A DNA stretch of 42,343 nucleotides from Bradyrhizobium campsiandrae. Lineage in GTDB: Bacteria; Pseudomonadota; Alphaproteobacteria; Rhizobiales; Xanthobacteraceae. Position 1 is the first letter of the stretch. The number at the start of each line of letters is the position of its first letter. The stretch spans positions 1-42,343 of the forward strand of contig NZ_JAANIH010000073.1 of assembly GCF_014529705.1 (NCBI RefSeq). Direction: 5' to 3'. The notes under the pieces are model-generated. The model saw only the letters and a list, made by a program, of their open reading frames with translations, did not search any database and had not been told where the DNA came from. Made by a program: the position numbers and the translations under genes. This document shows positions 25,347 to 34,334 of this stretch, piece by piece.

Positions 25347-26402
25347 ATGACAAAGGCCACCGTGGCGGTCATCGGAGCCGGCGCAATCGGCCGGGCGCAT
25401 GTCGAAACGATCGGCCGGTCGAACATCTGCACGCTCGCCGCAATTGCGGAACCCGTTGCTGCGGGAAAGGCTTATGCCGAAAGTCTCGGCGTGCGCTGGT
25501 TCGCGGAGCCGCGCGATCTGCTGGACGGCGTGAAGCCCGATGTCGCGATCATTGCGACCCCGAACGCAACCCATCGCGAGCTGGCCATCGCCTGCATCGA
25601 GCGCGGCATCGTGCCGCTGGTCGAGAAGCCCGTCGCAAGCACGCTGGCCGACGCGGCGGCGATCGCGACCGCTTCGGAGCGTGCCGGCGTGCCCGTTCTC
25701 GTCGGACATCATCGGCGACATAATCCGATCATCCGGCGGGCGCGAGCCATCATCACCGAAGGTGCGCTGGGGCGCCTCACCAACGCATCGGTGCTCTACA
25801 CTTTCTACAAGCCCGCCGATTATTTCGAGATGGCCTGGCGACGCGAGCCCGGCGGCGGGCCGGTGCTGATCAACCTCATTCACGAGATCGACCTGATCCG
25901 TCACTTGTGCGGCGAGATTGCCTCGGTCCAGGCGGTTGCCTCACATGCCGTGCGCGGCTTCGCCGTCGAGGACAGCGCGGCCGTGCTGCTCCGTCTCGTC
26001 AATGGCGCGCTGGTGACCTTGAATCTCAGCGATACCGCAGTCGCGCCATGGAGCTGGGATCTTGCCAGCGGCGAGAGCGCGAACTATCCGCCGCAGCCCG
26101 CCGCGGTGCAGACGCATTTCATCAGTGGAACGGAAGGCTCGCTCGCCCTGCCGACTCTCGACTTTTGGCGGTATAAGTCCACGAAGAGCTGGTTCGCACC
26201 GATTGCGCGCGAGAGCCTCGATATCGAGCGCGGCGATCCCTACCGCGCGCAACTGGATCATCTGGTGCGTGTCGCGCGCGGGGAGGAATTGCCGCTGATC
26301 ACGGCGCGCGATGGAATGCTGACATTGCAGGCGACGATGGCTGTTCACAAAGCCGCCAAAACCGGACAGATAGTGAGGCCTGATCAGGAGACGGAATCGT
26401 GA
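25347..26402 (+). CDS. Gfo/Idh/MocA-family dehydrogenase
   Basis: A complete 351-residue NAD(P)-dependent dehydrogenase. GAGAIGRAHV binds nucleotide at the N-terminus, LVEKPVASTLADA holds the catalytic Lys, and GGGPVLINLIHEIDLIRHLCG is the substrate-domain motif with the usual His and Asp. It likely oxidises a hydroxyl on a sugar or cyclitol-like substrate. It heads the plus-strand arm facing the importer operon. GGAAGGATAGGAA precedes the ATG. The stop overlaps the IclR start (GTGA). Confidence 0.87.
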   Translation: MTKATVAVIGAGAIGRAHVETIGRSNICTLAAIAEPVAAGKAYAESLGVRWFAEPRDLLDGVKPDVAIIATPNATHRELAIACIERGIVPLVEKPVASTLADAAAIATASERAGVPVLVGHHRRHNPIIRRARAIITEGALGRLTNASVLYTFYKPADYFEMAWRREPGGGPVLINLIHEIDLIRHLCGEIASVQAVASHAVRGFAVEDSAAVLLRLVNGALVTLNLSDTAVAPWSWDLASGESANYPPQPAAVQTHFISGTEGSLALPTLDFWRYKSTKSWFAPIARESLDIERGDPYRAQLDHLVRVARGEELPLITARDGMLTLQATMAVHKAAKTGQIVRPDQETES

Positions 26403-27265
26403 GCCAGGATACCCTCATGCTGAAAAGTTCGGAGCCCGTCGAGGCGCCGAGCGGCCTTCTGGAGCGCACCCTCGGTGTGCTCGAGCTGCTCGCCAGCAAC
26501 GCCCACGGCATGCTGTTGTTCGAGATCGCCGATTCCCTGCGTATCCCGCGCAGTGCCACGCATCGTGTGCTCACGAGCCTGATCGAGCACGGTTACGTCA
26601 AGCAGGAGCGCGAGCAGGGCGCCTACCAGCTCACGGCAAAGATTGCCTCGCTCGCCTTCACTTTCCTCGCCGGCAGCGGCATCACCGATTTCGCCCAGCC
26701 GCTGCTGGACCGCCTTGCGCGGGAGAGCGGCGAGCTGGTGCGCCTCGCAATGATCGACGGGCGTGAGCTGGTCTGGGTCGCCAAGGCGCAAGGCTCGCCT
26801 GCGGGACTTCGCTACGATCCGGACATGGGGCAGGTGGGACGGCTGTCCTGCTCGGCCAGCGGTCACGCCTGGTTGTCCTGCCTCACCGACGAGGAGGCGC
26901 GCGCGCTCGTCGAGAAGCAGGGCTATGGACTGCGCAAGGACTATGGCCCGCGCGCCCCGGAGAATTGGCCGGCCTTGCAGAAATATCTGCGCCAGACCCG
27001 CAAGCGCGGCGTCAGCGTCTGCATGCAGACCTACACCCCCTGGATGAGCGCGACTGCAGCGCCGATCCGTCATCCCAAGACCAAGGAGGTGACCGGCGCG
27101 GTCGTGATCGCAGGTCCCCATATCCGGTTGACGGAAGAGCGGATGCTCGAACTGGCGCCAGCACTGCTGCAGACCGCGCAGGAGCTCTCGATGGCAACGC
27201 TCGCCTCGCCGGGCCTGCAAGGTGGCCGGCCCCTTGGCAGCTTCTTCGGCACCAATGCATCCTGA
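26399..27265 (+). CDS. IclR-family transcriptional regulator
   Basis: A 288-residue regulator. The winged helix-turn-helix covers about residues 20-80 (LERTLGVLELLASNAHGMLL, LRIPRSATHRVLTSLIEHGYV). The IclR effector domain follows, with ELVWVAKAQGS, LSCSASGHAWLSCL, RGVSVCMQTYTPWMSATAAPI and VTGAVVIAGP. It starts at GTG 26399, coupled to the Gfo/Idh gene. The two TGGAAT-N3-ATTCCA palindromes upstream of its operon are the obvious operator candidates, so it probably controls both divergent transcripts in response to a pathway intermediate. Confidence 0.9.
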   Translation: MSQDTLMLKSSEPVEAPSGLLERTLGVLELLASNAHGMLLFEIADSLRIPRSATHRVLTSLIEHGYVKQEREQGAYQLTAKIASLAFTFLAGSGITDFAQPLLDRLARESGELVRLAMIDGRELVWVAKAQGSPAGLRYDPDMGQVGRLSCSASGHAWLSCLTDEEARALVEKQGYGLRKDYGPRAPENWPALQKYLRQTRKRGVSVCMQTYTPWMSATAAPIRHPKTKEVTGAVVIAGPHIRLTEERMLELAPALLQTAQELSMATLASPGLQGGRPLGSFFGTNAS

Positions 27266-27286
27266 ACGGCGCGAGTTGTGAGTCCC

Positions 27287-28180
27287 ATGCGAATTCTCAT
27301 CACCGGCGGCGGCGGCTTCATCGGCGCCTGGCTGGCGCGGCGTCTTGCCGAAACGGGCAATCGCCTGCGCGTGTTCGAACCCGTCCCGCGCAGCGCGCAG
27401 TTCGACCGGATCGTCGGAGCTGCGTCGGCGTCGGTAGAGTGGCATCTCGGTGATATCGCCGATGGGCTGGCGGTGCGGGCTGCGGCCGAAGGCTGCGACG
27501 CTGTCGTCCATCTGGCGGGCATCCTGACGCCGGCCTGCAAGGACGACCCCGTCCGCGGCGCGATGATCAACCTGGTCGGAACGCTGAATGTCTTCAACGC
27601 CGCGCGGGCGCTCGGCATCCGCCGCATCGTCTTCACCAGCAGCGCCGGCGTCTACGGGCCGGACGATGAGACGACGCCACGCCCGGTGACCCATTACGGT
27701 ACGTTCAAGCTCGCCTGCGAGGGCAGTGCACGCGCCTTTTGGGCGGATCACGGCATCGCCAGCGTCGGTTTCCGGCCCTACATCGTCTACGGTTATGGCC
27801 GGGAGAGCGGATCGACCGCGGGTCCTTCGCTCGCCTGCCGCGCGGCGGCGCGCGGCGAGGCCTATGTCATTCCCTACATTGCCACTGCCGGCCTCGTGTT
27901 TGTCGACGACGTGGTTGCGGCCTATGAAGCGGCGCTTCGCCGCGAGCCCCATGGTGCGCATGTCTTCAACCTGCCGGGCGAAGTGGCGTCGAATGACGCG
28001 GTCGTCGCCGCGGTCCGGGCCGTTGTCCCCAACGCCAGGATCGCCATCGACGGCCCCCTGCTTCCATTCGCAGCGGACATCGGCGAAGGCGAATTGCGTC
28101 GCGTATTTCCCGATCTGCCCGCCACGTCGCTCCGGGATGGCATCCGCCGCACCATCGAGCTTTATCGGGCCGATCGATGA
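27287..28180 (+). CDS. NAD-dependent epimerase/dehydratase (extended SDR)
   Basis: A 297-residue extended SDR. It begins MRILITGGGGFIGAWLARRL for NAD binding. FTSSAGVYG and THYGTFKLACEG contain the Ser and the Tyr-x3-Lys. FRPYIVYGYGRE resembles the substrate loop of nucleotide-sugar epimerases, but the small size and catabolic context suggest a sugar-acid or cyclitol substrate. It follows the IclR gene after about 20 bases. ATG 27287 is chosen; GTG 27278 is in frame just upstream. It is convergent with the AraC gene. Confidence 0.83.
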   Translation: MRILITGGGGFIGAWLARRLAETGNRLRVFEPVPRSAQFDRIVGAASASVEWHLGDIADGLAVRAAAEGCDAVVHLAGILTPACKDDPVRGAMINLVGTLNVFNAARALGIRRIVFTSSAGVYGPDDETTPRPVTHYGTFKLACEGSARAFWADHGIASVGFRPYIVYGYGRESGSTAGPSLACRAAARGEAYVIPYIATAGLVFVDDVVAAYEAALRREPHGAHVFNLPGEVASNDAVVAAVRAVVPNARIAIDGPLLPFAADIGEGELRRVFPDLPATSLRDGIRRTIELYRADR

Positions 28181-28237
28181 TGCATCAATAAGGCCGCTGG
28201 GCTCGCCTCTGCGCTGGGGAACTGACGGGGCGCGCCA

Positions 28238-29116
28238 TCAATTGCGGTTGCCGCCGGGCAGCAGGCCGTCGCGGAAGCGGCCGGGCGGCATGCCGGCATT
28301 GCGCGAGAAGAACCGGTTGAAATAGGCGGGGTCGTCATAGCCGAGTGCGGCGCCGATTTCGTTCACGCTCATGTCGGAATAGAGCAGGTTGCGCTTGGCC
28401 TCGGTGAGCAGACGGTCGTTGATCAGCGCCAGCGGGGACCGGCCTGTCGCGATACGGCAACAGGCATTGAGGCGCGCGGTCGTCACGCCCAGTTTGCGTG
28501 CGTAGAAATCGAGCGGCGGGTGATTGCGATAGTTCTGCTCGAGGAGCTCGCGAAAGCGCATCACGGTGTTTGCATCGCGCGCGAAGGCGACGGGGCGAGC
28601 GCGCTCCTGCTCCAGGAGCCTCCGCGCAGCGACCGCCAGCAATTGCAGATAGGCCTTGATCGCGGCGCGCCGCCCGGGTGCCGACCAGACGAACTCATGT
28701 TCGAGCGAGGCGAACAGGCCGATCAGATCGATGTCATCGCCGATCTGCTGCGGGAGAAAGCGGGCAGGCACATGAAAGCTGCCGACGAGCTCGGGATCGT
28801 CGTCGAGGGCCGATTGCAGGAAGGGCGGTGCGACCGTGATGACATAGCCGTCGGTGCCGGGCTTGAAACGGATGGCGTGAACGGTGAGCGCGGGAATGAT
28901 CACCAGCGCCGGCGGCGCCAGCTCCCAGTTTTCGCCTTCGACCTCGATGCTGCCGCCGCCTTTGCTGATGACCAGGATCTGGTGATGGTCCGGGTGTGTA
29001 TGGGTTTGAATTGTCCAATTGTGACGTCCGCTGCGCACCGGGATCGGTTCGATGTGCAGGAATGCGGGTTCGACCTTCGCGGCATCCTCTTCGTACAAAA
29101 AATAGTGTGGGATCAT
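28238..29116 (-). CDS. AraC-family regulator, PobR-like
   Basis: A 292-residue regulator. The N-terminal cupin-type sensor (FLHIEPIPVRSG, HTHPDHHQILVISKGGG, PPALVIIPALTVHAIRF) resembles AraC-type PobR proteins that respond to 4-hydroxybenzoate. The C-terminal double helix-turn-helix contains YARKLGVTTARLNACC, GRSPLALINDRLLTEAKR, and IGAALGYDDPAYFNRFFSRNAGMPPGRFR. It is divergent from the flavoprotein operon at 29299, which it probably activates. The effector is inferred from resemblance only. Start 29116 begins MIPHYFLYEED; upstream in-frame codons are not family-like. Confidence 0.84.
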   Translation of the reverse strand: MIPHYFLYEEDAAKVEPAFLHIEPIPVRSGRHNWTIQTHTHPDHHQILVISKGGGSIEVEGENWELAPPALVIIPALTVHAIRFKPGTDGYVITVAPPFLQSALDDDPELVGSFHVPARFLPQQIGDDIDLIGLFASLEHEFVWSAPGRRAAIKAYLQLLAVAARRLLEQERARPVAFARDANTVMRFRELLEQNYRNHPPLDFYARKLGVTTARLNACCRIATGRSPLALINDRLLTEAKRNLLYSDMSVNEIGAALGYDDPAYFNRFFSRNAGMPPGRFRDGLLPGGNRN

Positions 29117-29298
29117 GTCCGCGGTTCCGGGCCGACGTCTTTGGTCATTGCAGTACGCTGCGCTGCACTTACGAAAAGTACAATAGGAAAGAAGGTTCGT
29201 CCATTGGCGGATTGGGCGGCTCCGTCCTACCCAGCGCAGGTCGATCCCGTGCAGTCGCGACACAGCCGACGATCCGGGATGCCGCAGGAGGAGCGCCA
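29117..29298. promoter_or_regulatory. Divergent promoter region, araC-like gene and flavoprotein operon
   Basis: These 182 bases separate two divergent start codons. TACAAT at 29179-29184 is a reasonable -10 element for the plus-strand operon, without a good -35 at the normal distance, as expected for an activator-dependent promoter. An AraC-type site probably lies upstream of it, but no clear direct repeat was found. Confidence 0.4.
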
Positions 29299-31002
29299 AT
29301 GCCGGGACAGGACCGTGATCTGTCGTGCGACGTGCTGGTGGTTGGATCGGGCGCCGGCGGATTGTCCACCGCGATCACAGCGCGGAAAGCAGGGCTCGAT
29401 GTGATCATCATCGAGAAGGATCAGTATTTCGGCGGGACCACGGCCTTCTCCGGCGGTGTGCTCTGGATCCCCGGCAACCGGCATGCCCGTGATGCCGGGC
29501 TGACCGACAGCCGCGAGGCGGCCCGGACCTATCTCAAACACGAGACCGGCAATCATTTCGACGACGCGGCGATCGATGCCTTTCTCGAAATCGGTCCACG
29601 CATGCTCGACTTCTTCGAGAAGGAGACCGAGGCGAAGTTCATTCTGTCTGCCTATCCGGACTATCACCCCGACGTCGCGGGCGGCGCGAAGCTCGGCCGC
29701 TCGGTCACTGCGGCGCCCTACGACGCCCGTGCGCTGGGCGCGGAGATCGGACGGCTGCGCCCGCCGCTCGAGACCATCACCTTCATCGGGATGATGTTCA
29801 ATTCATCCAACGACGAATTGAAGCATTTCTTCCGTGTGACGAGCTCGCTCACCTCCGCGATCTATGTCGCCAGGCGGCTTGCGAGCCACATCAAGGACCT
29901 TGCCCTCTACCGCCGAGGCGTCAAGATCACCAGTGGGAACGCATTGGCGGCGCGTCTGGCCAAGACCGTCTTCGATCTCGGCATCCCCCTGCTCACGGCA
30001 ACGCCGGCGCGGCGGCTGCTCAGCGACAATGGCGTCATCACGGGCGCGGTCGTGAGCGACGAGAAGGGCGACTACCGGATCGCGGCGCGCCGCGCGGTGG
30101 TGCTGGCGAGCGGCGGATTTCCCCACGATCAGACCCGCATTGCTCGCGCCTATCCGCACCTTGCCCGCGGCGGGGAACATCTGTCGCCGACGCCCGAGGC
30201 CAATACCGGCGACGGCATCCGCATGGCGGAGGAGGTCGGCGGCATCTGCGATATCCGCTTTACGAACGCCGCCGCCTGGATGCCGGTATCGCGTGTGCCG
30301 CTCGGCAATCGCGCCGGCGCGTTTCCGCATCTCGTCGACCGCTATAAGCCCGGCGTGATCGCGGTGAACCGGAAGGGACGGCGCTTCACCAACGAGTCGG
30401 AATCATACCACGACGTCGGCGCTGCCATGATTGCCGACGGCGTCGGCGGTAAGGAAACCGCAGCCTGGCTGATTTGTGATCACGCGACGATCCGGAAATA
30501 CGGCCTCGGTTACGCCAAGCCGGCGCCCGTGCCGGTCGGCATCTTCGTGCGCAACGGCTACCTCACCAGAGCGACGACGCTCCGTGAACTTGCCGCCAAT
30601 GCTGGCATCGATGCCGACGGCCTGGAGGGAACGGTTCGCGCGTACAACCAGGGAGCCGTTCACGGCGAGGACCCCGCGTTCAAGCGCGGAAGCACGGCCT
30701 TCAATCGCTATCTCGGCGATGCCGAGCACAAGCCCAATCCGAACGTCGCGCCGATCGGGACCGGGCCCTATTACGCGCTGAAGATCATCATGGGCGATCT
30801 CGGCACATTCGATGGATTGACCACCGACGTGGTCGGCCGGGTGGTGCGCCACGACGGCACGGCCATCGGCGGGCTCTACGCCGTCGGCAACGATCGCGCC
30901 TCGATCATGGGCGGCAACTATCCCGGCGCCGGCATCACGCTCGGCCCCATCATGACCTTCGGCTACATCACCGGCCGTCATCTGGCCGGTCAGCAAGCCT
31001 GA
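29299..31002 (+). CDS. FAD-dependent dehydrogenase, KstD/fumarate-reductase-flavoprotein family (copy 3)
   Basis: A 567-residue paralogue of the two flavoproteins at 16139 and 17876. It shows VVGSGAGGLSTAI and EKDQYFGGTTAFSGGVLW for FAD binding, FTNESESYHDVG, and NYPGAGITLGPIMTFGY with the catalytic-type Tyr. It is closest in motif detail to copy 1 (Tyr-His-Asp, GTGPYYALKI/AGPFYAVKI). GGAGGAG lies before ATG 29299. It begins an operon divergent from the PobR-like regulator, with a binding protein, a NIPSNAP protein and two SDRs. Confidence 0.86.
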   Translation: MPGQDRDLSCDVLVVGSGAGGLSTAITARKAGLDVIIIEKDQYFGGTTAFSGGVLWIPGNRHARDAGLTDSREAARTYLKHETGNHFDDAAIDAFLEIGPRMLDFFEKETEAKFILSAYPDYHPDVAGGAKLGRSVTAAPYDARALGAEIGRLRPPLETITFIGMMFNSSNDELKHFFRVTSSLTSAIYVARRLASHIKDLALYRRGVKITSGNALAARLAKTVFDLGIPLLTATPARRLLSDNGVITGAVVSDEKGDYRIAARRAVVLASGGFPHDQTRIARAYPHLARGGEHLSPTPEANTGDGIRMAEEVGGICDIRFTNAAAWMPVSRVPLGNRAGAFPHLVDRYKPGVIAVNRKGRRFTNESESYHDVGAAMIADGVGGKETAAWLICDHATIRKYGLGYAKPAPVPVGIFVRNGYLTRATTLRELAANAGIDADGLEGTVRAYNQGAVHGEDPAFKRGSTAFNRYLGDAEHKPNPNVAPIGTGPYYALKIIMGDLGTFDGLTTDVVGRVVRHDGTAIGGLYAVGNDRASIMGGNYPGAGITLGPIMTFGYITGRHLAGQQA

Positions 31003-31072
31003 AAGCACATCGTCCATCGGGACCAACGAGAGCATGCGCCGGAACGGTGCGGCGAGAGAGGGAGAAAGCGAC

Positions 31073-32305
31073 ATGAACATCACCCGACGGGGCTTTGTCG
31101 GTGCAGGTCTCGCGGCAACGCTGGCGCCGCGCCTGGCGCGAGCGCAGGCCGACAGCACCATTCGCATTGGCGTCATCACCGACATGTCCGGCATCTATCG
31201 CGACGTGTCGGGGCCGACCACAGTCGCATGCGCGCAGCAGGCTGCGGCCGAATTCATGGAGTCCAATCCGTCCATCAAGGTCGAGATCCTGGTGGCGGAC
31301 CATCAGAACAAGGCCGATGTCGGACTTGCGATCATCCGCAAATGGTTCGACCAGGACGGCGTCGACGTGATCGAGAATGTCGGCAACTCTTCGATCGCGC
31401 TCGGCGCGAAATACCTGATCGAGGACAAGAACAAGGTCGCTCTGATCACCACCGCCGGCTCGTCCGACCTGACAGGTAAGAACTGCAGCGCAAATCTGGT
31501 GCACTGGTCGTGGGACTCCTGGTGCCTCGCTCACTCCACCGCGACCTCGCTGGTCCGGACCGGCGGCTCGAAATGGTTCTTCCTCACCGCCGACTACGCC
31601 TTCGGCCATGCGGCCGAAGCGGATGCGGCGAAGTTCGTCAAGGCGGCCGGTGGCACGGTGCTAGGCTCGGTACGCTATCCCTTCGGCTCGACGTCGGACT
31701 TCTCATCGTTCCTGCTGCAGGCGCAGTCGAGCGGAGCCAATGTGATCGCCTTCGCCAATTCGGGCAACGAGCTGATCAACTGCCTGAAGCAGGCACAGGA
31801 GTTCGGCCTGGACCAGGGCGGCACGCGCATGGCGGCGCTGGTCGGCTATGTGACCGACGTCATCGGCATGGGCCTGTCGACGGCGAAAGGGCTGTCGCTG
31901 ACCGAGACCTTCTATTGGGACCTGAACGACCGGACCCGCGCCTTCATGAATCGGGTGAAGCCGCGCCTCGCCGCCAACGTTTATCCGAATATGAGCCAGG
32001 CCGGCGACTACGCCTGCGTGCTGCACTACCTCAAGGCGGTGAAGGAGCTCGGCGTCGAGCGCGCCAAGCGCAATGGCCGCGACGTGGTCGAGCTGATGAA
32101 GAAGCTGCCGACGGACGACGATTGCTTCGGTCAGGGCAAGATCCGAGCCGACGGTCGCAAGATCCACCCGGCCTATCTCTTCGAGGTGAAGAAGCCCGCG
32201 GAGAGCAAATCAACCGGCGACGTCTACAAGCTGGTCTCGACGCTCGGCGCGGACGAGGCGTTCCGGCCCATCGAGGAAGGCAATTGCGCACTGGTGCGCA
32301 GCTGA
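31073..32305 (+). CDS. ABC transporter solute-binding protein, Tat-exported, no own permease
   Basis: A 410-residue LivJ-type binding protein. The N-terminus TRRGFVG followed by a hydrophobic stretch and ARAQA is a clear twin-arginine signal, with cleavage near residue 26. The mature domain has IRIGVITDMSGIYRD, VADHQNKADVGLAIIRKWFD, TTAGSSDLTGKNC and FFLTADYAFG, close in style to the binding protein at 23907 (TGDLTGKSCNKY, LTASYAFGQ). No permease or ATPase is encoded in this arm, so it may feed the LivH/LivMGF importer of the other arm. GGGAGAAAG precedes the ATG. Confidence 0.87.
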   Translation: MNITRRGFVGAGLAATLAPRLARAQADSTIRIGVITDMSGIYRDVSGPTTVACAQQAAAEFMESNPSIKVEILVADHQNKADVGLAIIRKWFDQDGVDVIENVGNSSIALGAKYLIEDKNKVALITTAGSSDLTGKNCSANLVHWSWDSWCLAHSTATSLVRTGGSKWFFLTADYAFGHAAEADAAKFVKAAGGTVLGSVRYPFGSTSDFSSFLLQAQSSGANVIAFANSGNELINCLKQAQEFGLDQGGTRMAALVGYVTDVIGMGLSTAKGLSLTETFYWDLNDRTRAFMNRVKPRLAANVYPNMSQAGDYACVLHYLKAVKELGVERAKRNGRDVVELMKKLPTDDDCFGQGKIRADGRKIHPAYLFEVKKPAESKSTGDVYKLVSTLGADEAFRPIEEGNCALVRS

Positions 32306-32327
32306 TCGCCAAGTCGGGAGAGGTCCG

Positions 32328-32666
32328 ATGACCGAGCATGCCATCGTCGATTTGCGCGTTTACACCATTGCGCTGCGGAAAATGACGGAGTTCATCGATG
32401 TATTCGATCGGCTTGCGATGCCGGTCCAGCTCAAATATCTGGGGCGGCCGCTCGGCATGTTCACGAGCGCGGTCGGGCCGCTGAATCAGATCGTGCACCT
32501 CTGGGGCTTTCCCGACATGGGCGAGTTCGAGCGCCGGCACGCTGCGCGCGACAGGGATCCGGACTGGCCGGCTTATCTTAGGGCTTCCGAACATCTCATC
32601 GTCGCGCAGGAGAACCGTCTGATCCGCAGGATCGAATTGCCGTCCCTGGCGGGGCTTTCATCCTGA
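32328..32666 (+). CDS. NIPSNAP-family protein, single domain
   Basis: A 112-residue single NIPSNAP domain: VDLRVYTIALRKMTEFID, LGMFTSAVGPLNQIVHLWGFPDMGEFERRH, and WPAYLRASEHLI. The central pattern of a histidine- and tryptophan-containing strand followed by an arginine-rich helix is standard for the family. Related to the two-domain protein at 15507. It is 22 bases after the binding-protein gene and likely co-transcribed. Function in the pathway is unknown. Confidence 0.8.
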   Translation: MTEHAIVDLRVYTIALRKMTEFIDVFDRLAMPVQLKYLGRPLGMFTSAVGPLNQIVHLWGFPDMGEFERRHAARDRDPDWPAYLRASEHLIVAQENRLIRRIELPSLAGLSS

Positions 32667-32703
32667 TGCGCGGGCCGTCCTTTCTCAACGCGCGGAGCGC
32701 TGC

Positions 32704-33498
32704 ATGACATGGATCGATCTTTCCTCGAACGTCGCCGTGGTGACGGGTGGTGGCGCCGGCATCGGGCGCGGCATCGCTCTCGGGTTGGCGGCGGTCGGTG
32801 CGAACGTGGTCGTGCTCGATCGGAATGAGGCCGGCTCAGACGTCGTGGCGGAGATCCGGGGCGTTGGCGGCCGCGCTCAATTCTTCGCCTGCGACGTTAC
32901 GAGCGACGACAGCGTCGCGAACGTCGCCGAGCAGATCGCCGCAAAGGTCGGCCAGGTCGCGATCCTCGTCAACAATGCCGGCACCATGTTGTCCGGCGGC
33001 CTCGATGCCATCGGCATGGCCGACTGGGATCGCATTCTGTCGCTCAATCTGACGGGCTATCTGCGCTGCGCGCGGGTCCTCGGTCGGCCCATGCTGCAGC
33101 GGGGCGCCGGCGCCATCGTCCATGTCGCGTCGATCTCGGCATCGTCCCCGCAGAGCTACAGCGGCGCCTACAGCGTGAGCAAGGCCGGCGTCGTCATGCT
33201 GTCCCGTCAGCTCGCCGTCGAATGGGGGCCACGCGGTGTGCGCAGCAATGTGGTCAGCCCGGGCATGATCCGCACGCCGATGACCGAGGCGATCTATCAG
33301 GCGCCAGGTGTTCACGACGCCCGGCGGGCATTGGTGCCGGCGCAGCGCATCGGCCGGCCGTCAGACATTGCCGATGCGGTGGTGTTCCTCGCCAGCGAGC
33401 GTGCAAGCTACATCACCGGGGAAGAACTCGTCGTCGACGGTGGCTTCACCCGGACGATCATGGGCGTGATTCCGCGCCCGGGCTTCGAGAAGAGCTGA
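32704..33498 (+). CDS. SDR-family oxidoreductase
   Basis: A 264-residue classical short-chain dehydrogenase: TGGGAGIGRG for nucleotide binding, CDVTSDDSVANV, NNAGTM, the catalytic Ser in VASISASS, YSVSKAG with the Tyr-Lys pair, and SPGMIRTPM. Asp after VVVL suggests NAD(H) preference. It lies in the flavoprotein operon and probably oxidises a ring or side-chain hydroxyl of the same substrate. A second SDR follows after 36 bases. Confidence 0.87.
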   Translation: MTWIDLSSNVAVVTGGGAGIGRGIALGLAAVGANVVVLDRNEAGSDVVAEIRGVGGRAQFFACDVTSDDSVANVAEQIAAKVGQVAILVNNAGTMLSGGLDAIGMADWDRILSLNLTGYLRCARVLGRPMLQRGAGAIVHVASISASSPQSYSGAYSVSKAGVVMLSRQLAVEWGPRGVRSNVVSPGMIRTPMTEAIYQAPGVHDARRALVPAQRIGRPSDIADAVVFLASERASYITGEELVVDGGFTRTIMGVIPRPGFEKS

Positions 33499-33534
33499 GA
33501 TGCCGGCGGGTCGCTGGTCAGGCAGGAGGGATCG

Positions 33535-34275
33535 ATGCTGCAGGCAAAGGTCGCGGTCGTCACAGGCGCTGGCTCGGGGATCGGAGCGGCGATTGCCCGG
33601 CTGTTTGCGGTTGAAGGTGCGAAGGTCGTGCTCGGCGATCTCGCTGAAGGCGGCGCTGCGTTCGCGGCCGAACTTGCCGATGACGGCTTTGAGGTGATGT
33701 TTCAACGTGTCGACGTCACCGATGAGGCCGACGTTGCGGCACTGATGCAGGCCACGGTCGCACGCTTCGGTCGGATCGACATACTCGTCGCCAACGCGGG
33801 TATTCCCGAACGCAAGTCGCCGATCCATCAGCTCGATCTCGACGATTGGCGACGTGTGATCGACGTTGACCTTACCGGCGTTGCGCTTTGCAACAAATTT
33901 GCCGTTGGCGCGATGCTCGCAACGGGCGGCGGTGCGATCGTCAACATGGCTTCGATCCTCGCCCATGTCGGTCAGGAGAACAGCAATGCCTACTCGGCTG
34001 CGAAGGCCGGAGTCGTCAATCTCACCCGCTCGGTTGCATTGACCTACGCGCGGCAAGGTGTCCGGGCAAACTGCGTCTCGCCGGGCTATGTCGACACACC
34101 GCTCCTGGCCCAACTCCCCGCAGCGGTTCGGCAGGCGATGTTGCTACGCCAGCCGATTGGGCGCCTCGCCCGGCCCGACGAGATTGCCCAGGTCGTGGCC
34201 TTTCTCGCCAGTGAGAGAGCCTCGATCATCACCGGCGCATGCATCAATGCGGATGGCGGCTATACGGCGATTTAG
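33535..34275 (+). CDS. SDR-family oxidoreductase
   Basis: A 246-residue short-chain dehydrogenase: TGAGSGIGAAIA, VLGDLAEGG with the NAD-type Asp, ANAGIPE, the catalytic Ser in NMASILAH, YSAAKAG and SPGYVDTPL. It is distinct from the SDR just upstream. It ends the plus-strand arm of the island and is convergent with the ABC-F gene. The ATG at 33535 is preceded by GGAGGGATCG, a strong ribosome site. Confidence 0.87.
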   Translation: MLQAKVAVVTGAGSGIGAAIARLFAVEGAKVVLGDLAEGGAAFAAELADDGFEVMFQRVDVTDEADVAALMQATVARFGRIDILVANAGIPERKSPIHQLDLDDWRRVIDVDLTGVALCNKFAVGAMLATGGGAIVNMASILAHVGQENSNAYSAAKAGVVNLTRSVALTYARQGVRANCVSPGYVDTPLLAQLPAAVRQAMLLRQPIGRLARPDEIAQVVAFLASERASIITGACINADGGYTAI

Positions 34276-34286
34276 CCGCGTGGCTG

Positions 34287-34307
34287 CCGGCGGGCTCTGT
34301 CCGCCGG
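34287..34307. terminator. Hairpin between convergent genes
   Basis: CCGGCGG (34287-34293) pairs perfectly with CCGCCGG (34301-34307) around a seven-base loop. It lies between the convergent SDR and ABC-F genes and could end transcription from either side, but neither strand has a T-run after it, so factor-independent termination is uncertain. Confidence 0.45.
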
Positions 34308-34334
34308 ATGCCGCGTTGCGAGACAATGCAGAGT

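Noticed and set aside
28180..28200. TGATGCATCA palindrome after the epimerase gene as an operator
   Set aside because: It lies between convergent gene ends, where no promoter is expected, and is short enough to occur by chance.
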